64,000 bases of DNA from Mesorhizobium waimense (lineage in GTDB: Bacteria > Pseudomonadota > Alphaproteobacteria > Rhizobiales > Rhizobiaceae). The stretch lies in contig NZ_QZWZ01000002.1 of assembly GCF_003601975.1 (NCBI RefSeq), positions 434,001 through 498,000 of the forward strand, given 5' to 3'. This document shows positions 1 to 7,880 of the stretch, one piece after another. The notes below the pieces were generated by a model. That model saw nothing but the letters and a program-made list of their open reading frames with translations. It was not told the origin of the DNA and searched no databases. Numbering within the stretch: position 1 is the stretch's first letter; each line of letters starts with the position of its first letter. A program made the translations under genes and the position numbers.

Positions 1-582
1 GGTCCTACAGGCCTGCCGGCCAAATCTGTCCTGCTGGTGGGGCAGGCGGGTGCCGCGCCGTGGCCGCATTTCCTGCGCTGGCGGGAGAAGCAACCGCTGG
101 CCTTGACCAATCTGCTCGACACCTGGTCGCGGCAAGTGATCGGCGCGGTTGCGGAGACTGTCGACGCGCGTGCCGTCTCGCCTTCCGACCGGCCCTATCT
201 GCCGTTCCAGCAATGGGCGATGCGGGCGGAGGCTTTAAAACCGTCACCGCTCGGCATTCTCATGCATCTGCGCTACGGGCTTTGGCATGCCTATCGCGGT
301 GCGCTGCTGTTCGAGGATGAGATCGCGCTTCCGGAAGCTCACGAAGCGATACACCTTTGCGATGCATGTGTCGAAAAGCCTTGCCTGAAATCCTGTCCGG
401 TCGAGGGCTATTCCCTGGATGGCTTTGCCCATCAGGCTTGTCTTGCGCATGTGCGGGGCGCGAATGGCGAACCGTGCCGTAGCGGCGGTTGCCTCGACCG
501 CAACGCCTGTCCCTACGGCACGGCCTATCGCTACCCCGCAGAGGTGCAGGCCTTTCACATGGCAAGTTTCGCGGGCCTCTAG
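1..582 (+). CDS. Fe-S cluster binding protein, C-terminal part (5' end outside window)
   Basis: The frame is open from base 1, so the start lies to the left of the window. The last 80 residues hold a dense cysteine pattern (CDACVEKPC, then KSCPVEG, a lone C in HQACLAH, and CRSGGCLDRNACPYG), which resembles ferredoxin-type 4Fe-4S binding. The spacing is not a textbook CxxCxxCxxxCP pair. The upstream half has a Trp/Pro-rich sequence without a recognised motif. It may be an electron-transfer or QueG-like protein, but that is a guess. It is followed after 106 bases by a hydrolase gene on the same strand. Confidence 0.7.
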   Translation, partial: GPTGLPAKSVLLVGQAGAAPWPHFLRWREKQPLALTNLLDTWSRQVIGAVAETVDARAVSPSDRPYLPFQQWAMRAEALKPSPLGILMHLRYGLWHAYRGALLFEDEIALPEAHEAIHLCDACVEKPCLKSCPVEGYSLDGFAHQACLAHVRGANGEPCRSGGCLDRNACPYGTAYRYPAEVQAFHMASFAGL

Positions 583-688
583 TTCAGTCCCAATGCCGCA
601 CGAAATCTTGAATGGGACGGCCAGCTTATGACTTGCCGTGAAGGTCGACGCGGATATGTATCGCGCAACAAAGGCAACGGAGTGCGTG

Positions 689-1420
689 ATGGCAAAGCAG
701 GACATTGAGATCAAGACACAGGACGGCACGGCCAGAGCGGGGCTGTTTCGTCCGGCGGCTTCAACAAAGGCCGGCGTCATCCTCTACATGGATGTTTTCG
801 GCCCGCGTCCGGCGCTCGATCAGATGGCCGAGCGCCTCGCCGGGCATGGCTATGCCGTGCTGGTGCCCGATCTCTTCTATCGCAACGTGCCCTATGGCCC
901 GTTCGACCCCAAGACCGCCTTTGCCGAGGAAAAGAGCAGGGCTGCGCTGTCGGCCTTGAGCGGCGGCACGACGCAGGACATGACCATTCGCGACGGCAGC
1001 GCCTTCCTCGATGCGCTGGCCGCCGAGGGCATCGCCGGACCAATCGGGGCGGTCGGCTATTGCATGGGTGGCGCGCGAGCGCTGAATGCGGCGGCAAGCT
1101 ATCCGGACCGCATCGCTGCCGCCGCCAGTTTCCACGGCGGCAATCTGGCCAGCGACTCTCCCGACAGCCCGCACCGCAAGGCCGCATCCATCAAGGCGCG
1201 CGTCTATGTCGGCACATCCGGTATCGACCGTAGCTTCCCGCCGGAACAGTCGGCGCGGCTGGCCGAGGCGCTGCGAGTGGCGGAAGTCGACCATGTCATC
1301 GAGAACTATGTCGGCATGGCGCATGGCTGGTGCGTGTCGGACCACAGCGTCTATGACGCTGCCGGCGCCGAGCGCCATTGGAAGCGGCTGATCACGCTGT
1401 TCGCGGAAACGTTGGGATAG
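689..1420 (+). CDS. Dienelactone hydrolase family protein
   Basis: This 243-residue alpha/beta hydrolase has the family's nucleophile elbow GYCMGG with Cys125. Asp180 and His212 (in GMAHGW) sit where the rest of the triad is expected. The N-terminal strand KAGVILYMDVFGPRP and the DLFYR motif are also typical. The family hydrolyses lactones and related esters, classically dienelactone in chlorocatechol breakdown, but many members have unknown substrates. I chose the ATG at 689 because the homologous core begins there; an in-frame ATG at 638 would add 17 poorly conserved residues. No aromatic-degradation genes lie nearby, so the substrate is open. Confidence 0.85.
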   Translation: MAKQDIEIKTQDGTARAGLFRPAASTKAGVILYMDVFGPRPALDQMAERLAGHGYAVLVPDLFYRNVPYGPFDPKTAFAEEKSRAALSALSGGTTQDMTIRDGSAFLDALAAEGIAGPIGAVGYCMGGARALNAAASYPDRIAAAASFHGGNLASDSPDSPHRKAASIKARVYVGTSGIDRSFPPEQSARLAEALRVAEVDHVIENYVGMAHGWCVSDHSVYDAAGAERHWKRLITLFAETLG

Positions 1421-1445
1421 GCACGCTATCGCGACGCGGCCCGTC

Positions 1446-1853
1446 TCACCGAGCGCGCACCGACGTGTTCAGTGCCACGGCGGCGCGGATGAGCGCTTTG
1501 AGTGCCTCCTCGTTGATCGTCTCGCCTTCATGGAAGTCGATGGCGCGCCTGGTGTTGCCTTCGAGGCTGGAGTTGAAGAGGCCGGATGGGTCTTCCAACG
1601 AGGCGCCCTTGGCGAAGGTCATCTTGACGACAGCCTTATAGGTCTCGCCGGTGCAGATCATACCGGCGTGCTCCCACACCGGAACGCCTCGCCACTTCCA
1701 CTCCTCGACCACTTCGGGGTCGGCTTCCTTGATCAAGGCACGGAGCCGGCTGAGCATCTCGCCTCGCCAGTCGCCCAGCTCGCTGATCCTCGCATCGATC
1801 AGCTGGGAGGGGGAATTCCCTCCGGTTCCTTCCGTCGAGCTGCCCTTCTTCAT
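1446..1853 (-). CDS. DUF1801 domain-containing protein
   Basis: The product is 135 residues. It has the DUF1801 pattern: a helical segment around GDWRGEMLSRLRALIKEADPE, then VEEWKWRGVPVWEHAG and a late KMTFAKGASLEDPSGLFN block. DUF1801 proteins (YdhG-like) are small, soluble and of unknown biochemical role. It is the last gene of the leftward group that begins with an ArsR regulator at 3806, 37 bases after another DUF1801 gene, and may have arisen by duplication with divergence. Confidence 0.75.
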   Translation of the reverse strand: MKKGSSTEGTGGNSPSQLIDARISELGDWRGEMLSRLRALIKEADPEVVEEWKWRGVPVWEHAGMICTGETYKAVVKMTFAKGASLEDPSGLFNSSLEGNTRRAIDFHEGETINEEALKALIRAAVALNTSVRAR

Positions 1854-1890
1854 GGTGTCGTCATTTCCTCCGTGGTCTTTGTCGCGCCGC

Positions 1891-2340
1891 TCACAATCGT
1901 TCGCCGGGCAATTGGCTGGCTTGTTTCACCCAATCGGCGAACTGGGCTTCGTCGAATTCGTCGTCCTCATGGATGTCGAGGTAGCGCGTGTCCCTGGTCT
2001 TGGAAGCGCCGGGAGGGACGGGATGCAACAACGCGCCACGGAAGAAAGCCACTTTGACGTATTTCGTGAAGCAATGGAGACTGAGGAACCAGCCCTGGCT
2101 CTCTATCCCGTAGAACGGCGAGTTCCATTTGACCGCCTTGTGCATGCCAGGGACGGTGCGCTCGATGAGCGCATCGAGGCGGCGCCCGAGGTCGCTTTTC
2201 CAGCCCGGCATGGCCGCGATGTAGGCCTGCACCGGGGCGTCGCCATAAGCCTTCGCGATTTGCGGATTGCCACCCGAAAGCAGGGCGGGCTTCGTGCCGA
2301 CCTGCCCAGGGGACGTCGATTTCCGGTGCGCCTTGGCCAT
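1891..2340 (-). CDS. DUF1801 domain-containing protein
   Basis: This 149-residue protein has a Lys-rich N-terminus followed by a DUF1801 core (DAPVQAYIAAMPGWKSD, then VKWNSPFYGI and VKVAFFRGALLHPVPPG). The start at 2340 is chosen because a clean AGGAGA ribosome site lies just upstream; an upstream in-frame codon at 2364 lacks one. It sits 8 bases after a small membrane-protein gene, so the two are probably co-transcribed. Its function is unknown. Confidence 0.75.
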   Translation of the reverse strand: MAKAHRKSTSPGQVGTKPALLSGGNPQIAKAYGDAPVQAYIAAMPGWKSDLGRRLDALIERTVPGMHKAVKWNSPFYGIESQGWFLSLHCFTKYVKVAFFRGALLHPVPPGASKTRDTRYLDIHEDDEFDEAQFADWVKQASQLPGERL

Positions 2341-2348
2341 CGTTTCTC

Positions 2349-2570
2349 CTATCCGCCCGCGCATTGCTCGTCAGTCGACCTGGCGACATGTGGCAGCACG
2401 AACATGTACAGGCCGGAAAACAGCAGTAGGAAGAGCGGCAGGAGCGGCGAATAGACCACCCAGGCGGGAGGCTCCCCCAATGCCATGGCGACGAAGTTGG
2501 CGATGACGGTCACCGTAAAGATGATCGACAGCCAGCGGTGAATCTGGCGAATCCACTTGCTAAAATTCAA
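2349..2570 (-). CDS. Small membrane protein
   Basis: About 73 residues with two hydrophobic segments (WLSIIFTVTVIANFVAMAL and the LLPLFLLLFSGLYMFVLPHV stretch) and a basic N-terminus, so probably an inner-membrane protein. A strong AGGAGG ribosome site overlaps the upstream GTG candidate at 2576 but stands five bases before a TTG at 2570, so TTG is the likelier start. It lies between the VOC gene and the DUF1801 genes in the same leftward group. Confidence 0.6.
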   Translation of the reverse strand: MNFSKWIRQIHRWLSIIFTVTVIANFVAMALGEPPAWVVYSPLLPLFLLLFSGLYMFVLPHVARSTDEQCAGG

Positions 2571-2605
2571 TGCCACCTCCTGTGAAAAATGAACGGCAGG
2601 CCCGC

Positions 2606-2998
2606 CTACCAGCGCGCCAGCTGGGTAATTTGGATAAGGTTGCCACAGGTGTCGTTCAGCTGGGCGATGGTCGAGCCGGTCACCTCGGTCGGCGGCATGG
2701 CGAAACCCGCACCGCGTCCCTTGATGCGCTCGTAGTCGCCCTTGACGTCGTCGGTGAACAACATCACCGCGGGCTGGCCCTGCTTGAATATGGCCTGCTG
2801 GTAGGCCTTGGCCGCCGGGTTGTCGTTGAGCGCCAGCTGCAGCTCGGTTCCATCAGGCTCGTCCGGCGAAGCCACGGTCAGCCAGCGATACGGCCCGTTG
2901 CTGAAATCGGCCTTCTTGGTGAAGCCCAGCACCTCGGTGTAGAAGCCCAAAGCCTTTTCCTGGTCGTCCACGTAGACGCTGGTCAGCTTGATCTTCAT
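2606..2998 (-). CDS. VOC (glyoxalase/bleomycin resistance) family protein
   Basis: This 130-residue protein starts MKIKLTSVYVDDQEKALGFY and shows two short beta-alpha-beta modules, the vicinal-oxygen-chelate arrangement. The C-terminal CGNLIQITQL is the usual final strand. The ATG at 2998 is preceded by GGAGGAGAG. The open frame runs on upstream to 3379, but that part overlaps the SRPBCC gene and is not homologous. VOC/SRPBCC/ArsR trios are common in rhizobia as a small stress or detoxification unit; the substrate cannot be told from the sequence. Confidence 0.85.
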   Translation of the reverse strand: MKIKLTSVYVDDQEKALGFYTEVLGFTKKADFSNGPYRWLTVASPDEPDGTELQLALNDNPAAKAYQQAIFKQGQPAVMLFTDDVKGDYERIKGRGAGFAMPPTEVTGSTIAQLNDTCGNLIQITQLARW

Positions 2999-3075
2999 CG
3001 TCTCTCCTCCATTGGTCTCGTTCGCGGTGTACCGCACCGTGAACACAGGTGTGGCCTTGATTGCGCTGGCGGACC

Positions 3076-3486
3076 TCAGTCCAGCCGCGCCAGGACCTGC
3101 TCCAGGGCCGCAAAAAACCTCTGCCACCCGACGGTGGCGCCCCGGTAGTATGGCTGCTGATCCGCCCGGAAGCCGGTCTGCTCCATGCGCAAATGGGTCC
3201 CCGTGCTCGTCGGCGTGAGCGTCCAGGTCACCACGCTCTCGAGATCCTTGGTGTCCCACGTGTAGGACAATGTTTTGTTGGGTTCGACTGTCTGGACCTG
3301 GCAGTCGACAGCGCCCCAGTCCGCGCTGAGACTGAAACGATGGTTCACGACCGGCTTGAAGCTGTTCTTCATGAGCCACTCCTCGATCAGGTGCGGTTGG
3401 GTCAGCGCGCGCCAGATCTTTTCCGGCGGAAAAGGGATTTCACGTTCGACAATGACGGCGCGGGTTTCGGTCGCAATATTGGTCAT
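3076..3486 (-). CDS. SRPBCC / AHSA1 family protein
   Basis: The product is 136 residues. It has the AHSA1-type START-like fold pattern: VIVEREIPFPPEKIWRALTQPHLIEEW at the front, a central beta-rich part, and a C-terminal helix ending GWQRFFAALEQVLARLD. Such proteins form a hydrophobic ligand pocket. The start overlaps the stop of the upstream ArsR gene by four bases (ATGA), which indicates translational coupling and a shared promoter. Confidence 0.85.
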   Translation of the reverse strand: MTNIATETRAVIVEREIPFPPEKIWRALTQPHLIEEWLMKNSFKPVVNHRFSLSADWGAVDCQVQTVEPNKTLSYTWDTKDLESVVTWTLTPTSTGTHLRMEQTGFRADQQPYYRGATVGWQRFFAALEQVLARLD

Positions 3487-3806
3487 TGGTCCATTCTTTT
3501 GAGCAAATCCTCGAGGTCGTCGAACCGGGTTTCCCAGAACCCGGCCATCTGGCTTGTCCAGTCGATCAGCGGGGAAAGCGCGCCGAGCTGGGCACTATAG
3601 TGGGTCTGTCGTCCTTCATGGCGGTCGCGCACCAGCCCGGCCTGCCTCAGAAGGCCGAGATGCTTTGAAACGGCGGGTTGCGAGACTCCGGACTGAGCCG
3701 TCAGTGCTCCGACCGTCTGCTCTCCTTCACGGCACAGGCGTTCGAAGATAGCGCGCCGGGTCGGATCGGCCAGCGTTCTGAAGAGCACATCGTGAGCGTT
3801 CGGCAT
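3483..3806 (-). CDS. ArsR-family transcriptional regulator
   Basis: This 107-residue winged-helix repressor has a recognisable ArsR core: LADPTRRAIFERL, the recognition helix GVSQPAVSKHLGLLRQAGLV, and the wing RHEGRQTHYSA. No metal-binding CxCxxC is present, so it belongs to the group that usually pairs with AHSA1 proteins. It is first in the leftward operon running to 1446 and is divergent from the sigma-factor gene. It probably represses its own operon from the 3807-3988 spacer. Confidence 0.88.
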   Translation of the reverse strand: MPNAHDVLFRTLADPTRRAIFERLCREGEQTVGALTAQSGVSQPAVSKHLGLLRQAGLVRDRHEGRQTHYSAQLGALSPLIDWTSQMAGFWETRFDDLEDLLKRMDQ

Positions 3807-3885
3807 TTGTGATCGATAACCTGATGGCTATTGATTGATGTATAACTGTGGAGATATGGATGAGTCAAGCAGGAACGGGTTCTGG

Positions 3886-3901
3886 CCGGAACGTGTTCCG
3901 G
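3886..3901. promoter_or_regulatory. Perfect palindrome between divergent arsR-like and ECF sigma genes
   Basis: CCGGAACGTGTTCCGG is a perfect 7-bp inverted repeat with a two-base centre. It lies 88 bases before the sigma-factor start and 80 bases before the ArsR start. It also contains GGAAC, the -35 core of many ECF promoters, and a second GGAAC lies about 14 bases upstream. It could be a regulator site or an autoregulatory ECF promoter element. Confidence 0.4.
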
Positions 3902-3988
3902 GACGTCCCTGGACACGATCCGATCGTTTTCCAAAAAAATCTTTCCATCACCCCAAGGAATCGCCATTAGCCTGCGTCCAACAGGCAA

Positions 3989-4552
3989 ATGATGGCGATG
4001 ATGCTTGACGAAAGCGAAGCCTCCGACGCCGAATTGATCGGGCGGGCGAAGGGCGGAGACAGGGGTGCTTTCGGCAAGTTGCTCGAAAGGCACTATGGCT
4101 TCGTCTATCGCGCTGCCTATCGCTGGTGCGGCAGGAAGGCCGACGCCGAGGATATCGCCCAGGAAGTCTGTGTCAGGCTGGGCCGGGCGATCCGCGACTA
4201 TCATGGCCGCGGCGCCTTCACGACATGGCTCTACACCATGACGTTGAACGTGGCGCGTGACATGATGCGCAAGACCGCCTGCGACACCGCAAAGACCGAA
4301 GCCTATGGCGTCCACGCGCTGATCTCGGGCGAGACCGAAGCCGAGCCGGAAGATCCGGCCGAGGCGCTGTGGGCGGCGGTGCGCAAGCTGCCGGACAAGC
4401 AGCGCGACGCGGTGCTTCTGGTCTATGGCGAAGGCTTGAGCCACGCGGCCGCCGCCGAGGCGATGGCGATCTCGGAGACGACGGTTTCCTGGCACATCCA
4501 TGAAGCGAAGAAACGGCTGAAGATTTTGATGCGTTCAGCCGGGGAAGTGTGA
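3989..4552 (+). CDS. ECF-family RNA polymerase sigma factor
   Basis: This protein of about 187 residues has region 2 (RHYGFVYRAAYRWCGRKADAEDIAQEVCVRL) and region 4 (LPDKQRDAVLLVYGEGLSHAAAAEAMAISETTVSWHIHEAKKRL) joined by a short linker, the ECF layout. Several in-frame ATG codons at 3989-4003 could serve as start; none has a strong ribosome site. Its last codons overlap the start of the VWA gene, so the pair is translationally coupled. Such pairs normally place the sigma factor under control of the membrane partner, which suggests the VWA protein's N-terminus acts as anti-sigma; this is inference. Confidence 0.88.
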   Translation: MMAMMLDESEASDAELIGRAKGGDRGAFGKLLERHYGFVYRAAYRWCGRKADAEDIAQEVCVRLGRAIRDYHGRGAFTTWLYTMTLNVARDMMRKTACDTAKTEAYGVHALISGETEAEPEDPAEALWAAVRKLPDKQRDAVLLVYGEGLSHAAAAEAMAISETTVSWHIHEAKKRLKILMRSAGEV

Positions 4553-6663
4553 CCATGGTCGACGACAACGAACTCGAGAGGCTGCGCGACATCGCAGCGC
4601 CACCACCCGGCGAGGATGCGAAGGCGCGCGCCTTCGCGGCCGCCATGCGCGCCTATGACCTGGAAGAAAAAACTTTTGCCGCCGCCCAAGGATCGCTTGG
4701 CGGGCTTCGTCTCACAGAGCGAGCACAAAAGCTCTGGAGAGAGATCATGCAAAAGAAACTCATCGCCACGCCGGCCCTTGCCGGGCTCGTCGCCCTGCCG
4801 ATCGCCGGATACGCCACCTTCCATATGCTGAGGGAACAGCCGTCGACATTCGCCGGCGACGAGAAGATCACCGAAACGCTGGCCGACAAGCCGGCGACCA
4901 ACGGGCCGGCGACGGTGAAGCCGGTGCCTGCCGAGGCCGACAAGCTGAAGAAGGACAGCGACAGCGAAAGCCGTGACGCCGCGGAAGCGCTGAGCGCGCC
5001 GGCCTCGCCGCCGAAATCCGAAGCGAACGAGGTCGGCGGCCTGACGCGGCAGCATTCGCTTCAGCGCCCTGAGCCGGCGCCTGCGCCGACAGCCAACGGC
5101 GTGGTTGCCCTCGATGGTGGCGCTGCAGCCCCCGCGGATGCCGCGCGGGGCCGCATGCCTGGCACGGCGGCCGAATCCAAGCTGATGGTGCAGCCCTCGA
5201 CTGCGCCCATAGACCGTTTGCTGCCGCAACAGGAAAACAACGACCGTGTCGAGGACTTCAAGACCAATCCGGTGCATGCCGCACTCGAGGATCCGGTTTC
5301 GACCTTCTCGATCGACGTCGACACCGCCTCCTATTCCTTCGTGCGGCGCTCGCTGAAGGAAGGGTACCTGCCGCAGGCCGATACGGTCCGCGTCGAGGAG
5401 ATGGTCAACTACTTCCCCTATGACTGGAAGGGGCCGGATTCCGCGTCGACGCCGTTCAACTCGACCGTCAGCGTCATGCCGACGCCGTGGAACGATCACA
5501 CCAAACTGATGCACGTCGCCATCAAGGGATTCGACGTCAAGCCGGTCGAGCAGCCCAAGGCCAATCTGGTGTTCCTGATCGACGTGTCGGGCTCGATGAA
5601 CGAACAGGACAAGCTGCCGCTCTTGCAGTCGGCCTTCAGGCTCCTCGTCAACAAGCTGAAGCCCGACGACACGGTCTCGATCGTCACCTATGCGGGCGAA
5701 GCCGGCACCGTCTTGGAGCCGACCAAGGTTTCCGAGAAGGACAAGATCCTTCATGCCATCGACACCCTGACGCCCGGCGGCAGCACGGCCGGCGAAGCGG
5801 GCATCAAGGAAGCCTATAGGCTGGCGCAAAAGTCCTTCGTCAAGGACGGCATCAACCGTGTGATGCTCGCCACAGACGGCGACTTCAATGTCGGGCAGAC
5901 AGATGACGACGACCTGAAGCGGTTGATCGAGCAGGAGCGCAAGACCGGCGTCTTCCTGTCGGTGTTCGGCTTCGGCCGCGGCAATTTGAACGATCAGATG
6001 ATGCAGACCATCGCCCAGAACGGTAACGGCACCGCCGCCTATATCGACACGCTCGCCGAGGCCGAGAAGGTCCTGGTCGAGGATGCGTCCTCGACGCTGT
6101 TCACCATTGCCAAGGACGTTAAGATCCAGGTCGAGTTCAACCCGAACAAGGTCTCGGAGTACCGGCTGATCGGCTATGAAACCCGGGCACTCAACCGCGA
6201 GGATTTCAACAACGACCGCGTCGACGCCGGGGATATCGGCTCCGGCCATTCGGTGACGGCGATCTACGAGATCACGCCGAAAGGCAGCGGCGGCGAGCAG
6301 ATCGACCCGCTGCGTTACGGCGAGGCAACGGTGAACAATGGCGGCGTCGCCAATGCCGACGAATATGCCTTCGTCAAGATCCGCTACAAGCTGCCCAATG
6401 AGGACGTTTCGAAGCTGATCACGACGCCGGTCACCTCGGCCAACGAGGTCGCGTCCTTCAACGAGGCCGGCACCGACCAGCGCTTCTCCGTCGCGGTCGC
6501 CGCCTTCGGCCAGAAGCTGCGCGACGAGGATGCCACCGCGAAGTTCGGCTACGACAAGATCATGGAGATTGCCACCGCCGCCCGAGGAGCCGACCCGTTT
6601 GGCTACAGGTCGGAATTCCTTTCGCTTGTGCGCCTTGCCTCGGCGCTGGGCGGTAACCGGTAG
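4549..6663 (+). CDS. Membrane-anchored VWA domain protein (YfbK-like), candidate sigma-factor partner
   Basis: About 704 residues. Residues 1-70 are soluble and charged. One hydrophobic segment at about 71-94 (LIATPALAGLVALPIAGYATF) anchors the protein, followed by a long Pro/Ala-rich linker to about residue 240. Next comes a von Willebrand factor N-terminal domain (STFSIDVDTASYSFVRRSL), and a VWA domain with a complete MIDAS motif DVSGS at about 345-349. The C-terminus matches the domain found after VWA in YfbK proteins. The start is GTG at 4549, overlapping the sigma-factor stop, or ATG at 4555. The small N-terminal domain is where an anti-sigma function would lie, but I see no HxxxCxxC zinc motif. 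A terminator follows. Confidence 0.85.
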   Translation: MTMVDDNELERLRDIAAPPPGEDAKARAFAAAMRAYDLEEKTFAAAQGSLGGLRLTERAQKLWREIMQKKLIATPALAGLVALPIAGYATFHMLREQPSTFAGDEKITETLADKPATNGPATVKPVPAEADKLKKDSDSESRDAAEALSAPASPPKSEANEVGGLTRQHSLQRPEPAPAPTANGVVALDGGAAAPADAARGRMPGTAAESKLMVQPSTAPIDRLLPQQENNDRVEDFKTNPVHAALEDPVSTFSIDVDTASYSFVRRSLKEGYLPQADTVRVEEMVNYFPYDWKGPDSASTPFNSTVSVMPTPWNDHTKLMHVAIKGFDVKPVEQPKANLVFLIDVSGSMNEQDKLPLLQSAFRLLVNKLKPDDTVSIVTYAGEAGTVLEPTKVSEKDKILHAIDTLTPGGSTAGEAGIKEAYRLAQKSFVKDGINRVMLATDGDFNVGQTDDDDLKRLIEQERKTGVFLSVFGFGRGNLNDQMMQTIAQNGNGTAAYIDTLAEAEKVLVEDASSTLFTIAKDVKIQVEFNPNKVSEYRLIGYETRALNREDFNNDRVDAGDIGSGHSVTAIYEITPKGSGGEQIDPLRYGEATVNNGGVANADEYAFVKIRYKLPNEDVSKLITTPVTSANEVASFNEAGTDQRFSVAVAAFGQKLRDEDATAKFGYDKIMEIATAARGADPFGYRSEFLSLVRLASALGGNR

Positions 6664-6736
6664 TGGCAATGAGGGCCGGTTCCATTCAGACGGGGATCGT
6701 TCTGATAGGGGGAGCCGGCCTACGGGCGGGTGAGGC

Positions 6737-6769
6737 AGGCCGGCGGGGGAAACCTTGCCGGCCTTTTTT
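6737..6769 (+). terminator. Intrinsic terminator after the VWA gene
   Basis: AGGCCGGC (6737-6744) pairs perfectly with GCCGGCCT (6757-6764) and is followed by a run of T to 6769. It lies 74 bases past the VWA stop and ends the sigma/VWA transcript. Confidence 0.85.
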
Positions 6770-7108
6770 CGGTTCTATTGATATTCAGGTGATGCCGGCC
6801 TGCGAACGACGGTTCCTGCGCTTCCGGTGCTCATATGTGGACGGCCCCCTGCTTGCAAGGATGGCTGAGGTAGTTTGATCGGATCGCTTGCGCTCATATG
6901 TCCGGCCTTTTGCGCGCGAATTTGTGAGCGCTGGCCAAGATGGGCTGCACGGATAGCGAGTTCCAAACACGGACACGACATTTGCTGCCGGTGAGCACCT
7001 CGGAATGCCTCGCTGGTCCCGGTTCGACCGGTCACACCATCTTCTCCTCTACTTGCAAGTTCCGGCCTCGGCGTCGACCCTGTGCTCGGCGCCGAACTCT
7101 GATCTCTC
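6770..7108. other. Intergenic stretch, no gene seen
   Basis: This spacer between the VWA terminator and the transposase remnant shows no convincing coding frame on either strand and no RNA-gene signature. It has somewhat lower GC than the neighbouring genes, which fits decayed mobile-element DNA. Confidence 0.5.
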
Positions 7109-7455
7109 TTATGGCTGCGCAGGCTCCGGATAGGTGGCGCCGATGGGGCGGTAATGCCCGCCACTGACCATCAGTTTCCAAGCGATCCGCGCCAGCTTGT
7201 TGGCCAGCGCTACCGCTGCGAGCTTGGGTTGCGCACAATCAGGGCCTGCAACCAGGGCCAGACCCGTTTGCTGCCCCGCCGCATATGCTGCCCCGCCGCA
7301 TATGCTGAATGAGGGCGGTGGCGCCAGCCACCAGCACGCTTCGCAGCATTTCGTCGCCAGCGCGGGTAATCACGCCAAGCCGATTTCTGCCTGCTGTCGA
7401 ATGGTTCTTCGGCGTCAGCCCGAGCCGGCGGCAAAGTCGCGTCCTGACTTGAAGC
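7109..7455 (-). pseudogene. IS110-family transposase, C-terminal remnant
   Basis: Reading leftward, one frame gives GLTPKNHSTAGRNRLGVITR and then a GDEMLRSVLVAGATALIQH stretch. Another frame gives KLAAVALANKLARIAWKLM, followed by VSGGHYRPIGATYPEP and a stop at 7109-7111. Together they match the Transposase_20 half of IS110-family transposases. The reading frame is broken by a 17-bp tandem duplication at 7271-7304 and by at least one further single-base shift. The DEDD catalytic half is missing, so the copy is dead. No terminal repeats are visible, as usual for IS110. Confidence 0.8.
7271..7304. repeat. 17-bp tandem duplication inside the transposase remnant
   Basis: The unit CTGCCCCGCCGCATATG occurs twice head to tail at 7271-7287 and 7288-7304. 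Seventeen is not a multiple of three, so the duplication shifts the transposase frame. Removing one copy restores a reading frame through this point. Confidence 0.9.
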
Positions 7456-7600
7456 CATGTGCATCCGACCCTTGGCGCAAGGTCAGATCGTTAAATTGCG
7501 CGGCAATTCCGGAACAGGATCGCAATTCCCTCTTGTTATGCAGGGCTAATGTACGGGCTTGTGGGGGCCGGAATTGCTGATCAGAGACATTGCGGCTTCA

Positions 7601-7849
7601 ATGCCGGCCGCACGGGACGTTCAGTCGACCGCCTCGCAGGCGCCGCCGCCGGAAGTCAGGCGCATCAGCGATGACGTAGCCGCCGCCAGGAACACAGCGA
7701 TGTCGGCGCTGAACAATGACCGCTTCCGGGTCATGCTGGAACAGATTAGCGACCCGCAGTCGTCGGGAGCCCTGATGACGATGCGAAGTGACGCGGCCGG
7801 TACGGATTTCAAGTCGGCTCAGTCGAGCTACGCTGAAAACAGCGAATAG
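7601..7849 (+). CDS. Hypothetical protein, doubtful
   Basis: The open frame codes for about 82 residues from the ATG at 7601; it stays open upstream to a TTG at 7559. The predicted protein is helical and polar, with no motif I recognise and no clear ribosome site. It is convergent with the methyltransferase gene that ends at 7881. It may be a small host protein or chance. Confidence 0.3.
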   Translation: MPAARDVQSTASQAPPPEVRRISDDVAAARNTAMSALNNDRFRVMLEQISDPQSSGALMTMRSDAAGTDFKSAQSSYAENSE

Positions 7850-7880
7850 CCGAAACAGAAAACAGCCAGGCCGGATCGGT

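Noticed and set aside
2999..3379. Long N-terminal extension of the VOC protein
   Set aside because: It overlaps the SRPBCC gene in another frame, and a clear GGAGGAGAG ribosome site marks the start at 2998.
4423..6669. 748-codon open frame antisense to the VWA gene, and similar long antisense frames at 19988-22003, 36081-38576 and 61585-63702
   Set aside because: They mirror strong coding genes in GC-rich DNA, encode Arg/His/Val-rich sequences without motifs, and lack ribosome sites.
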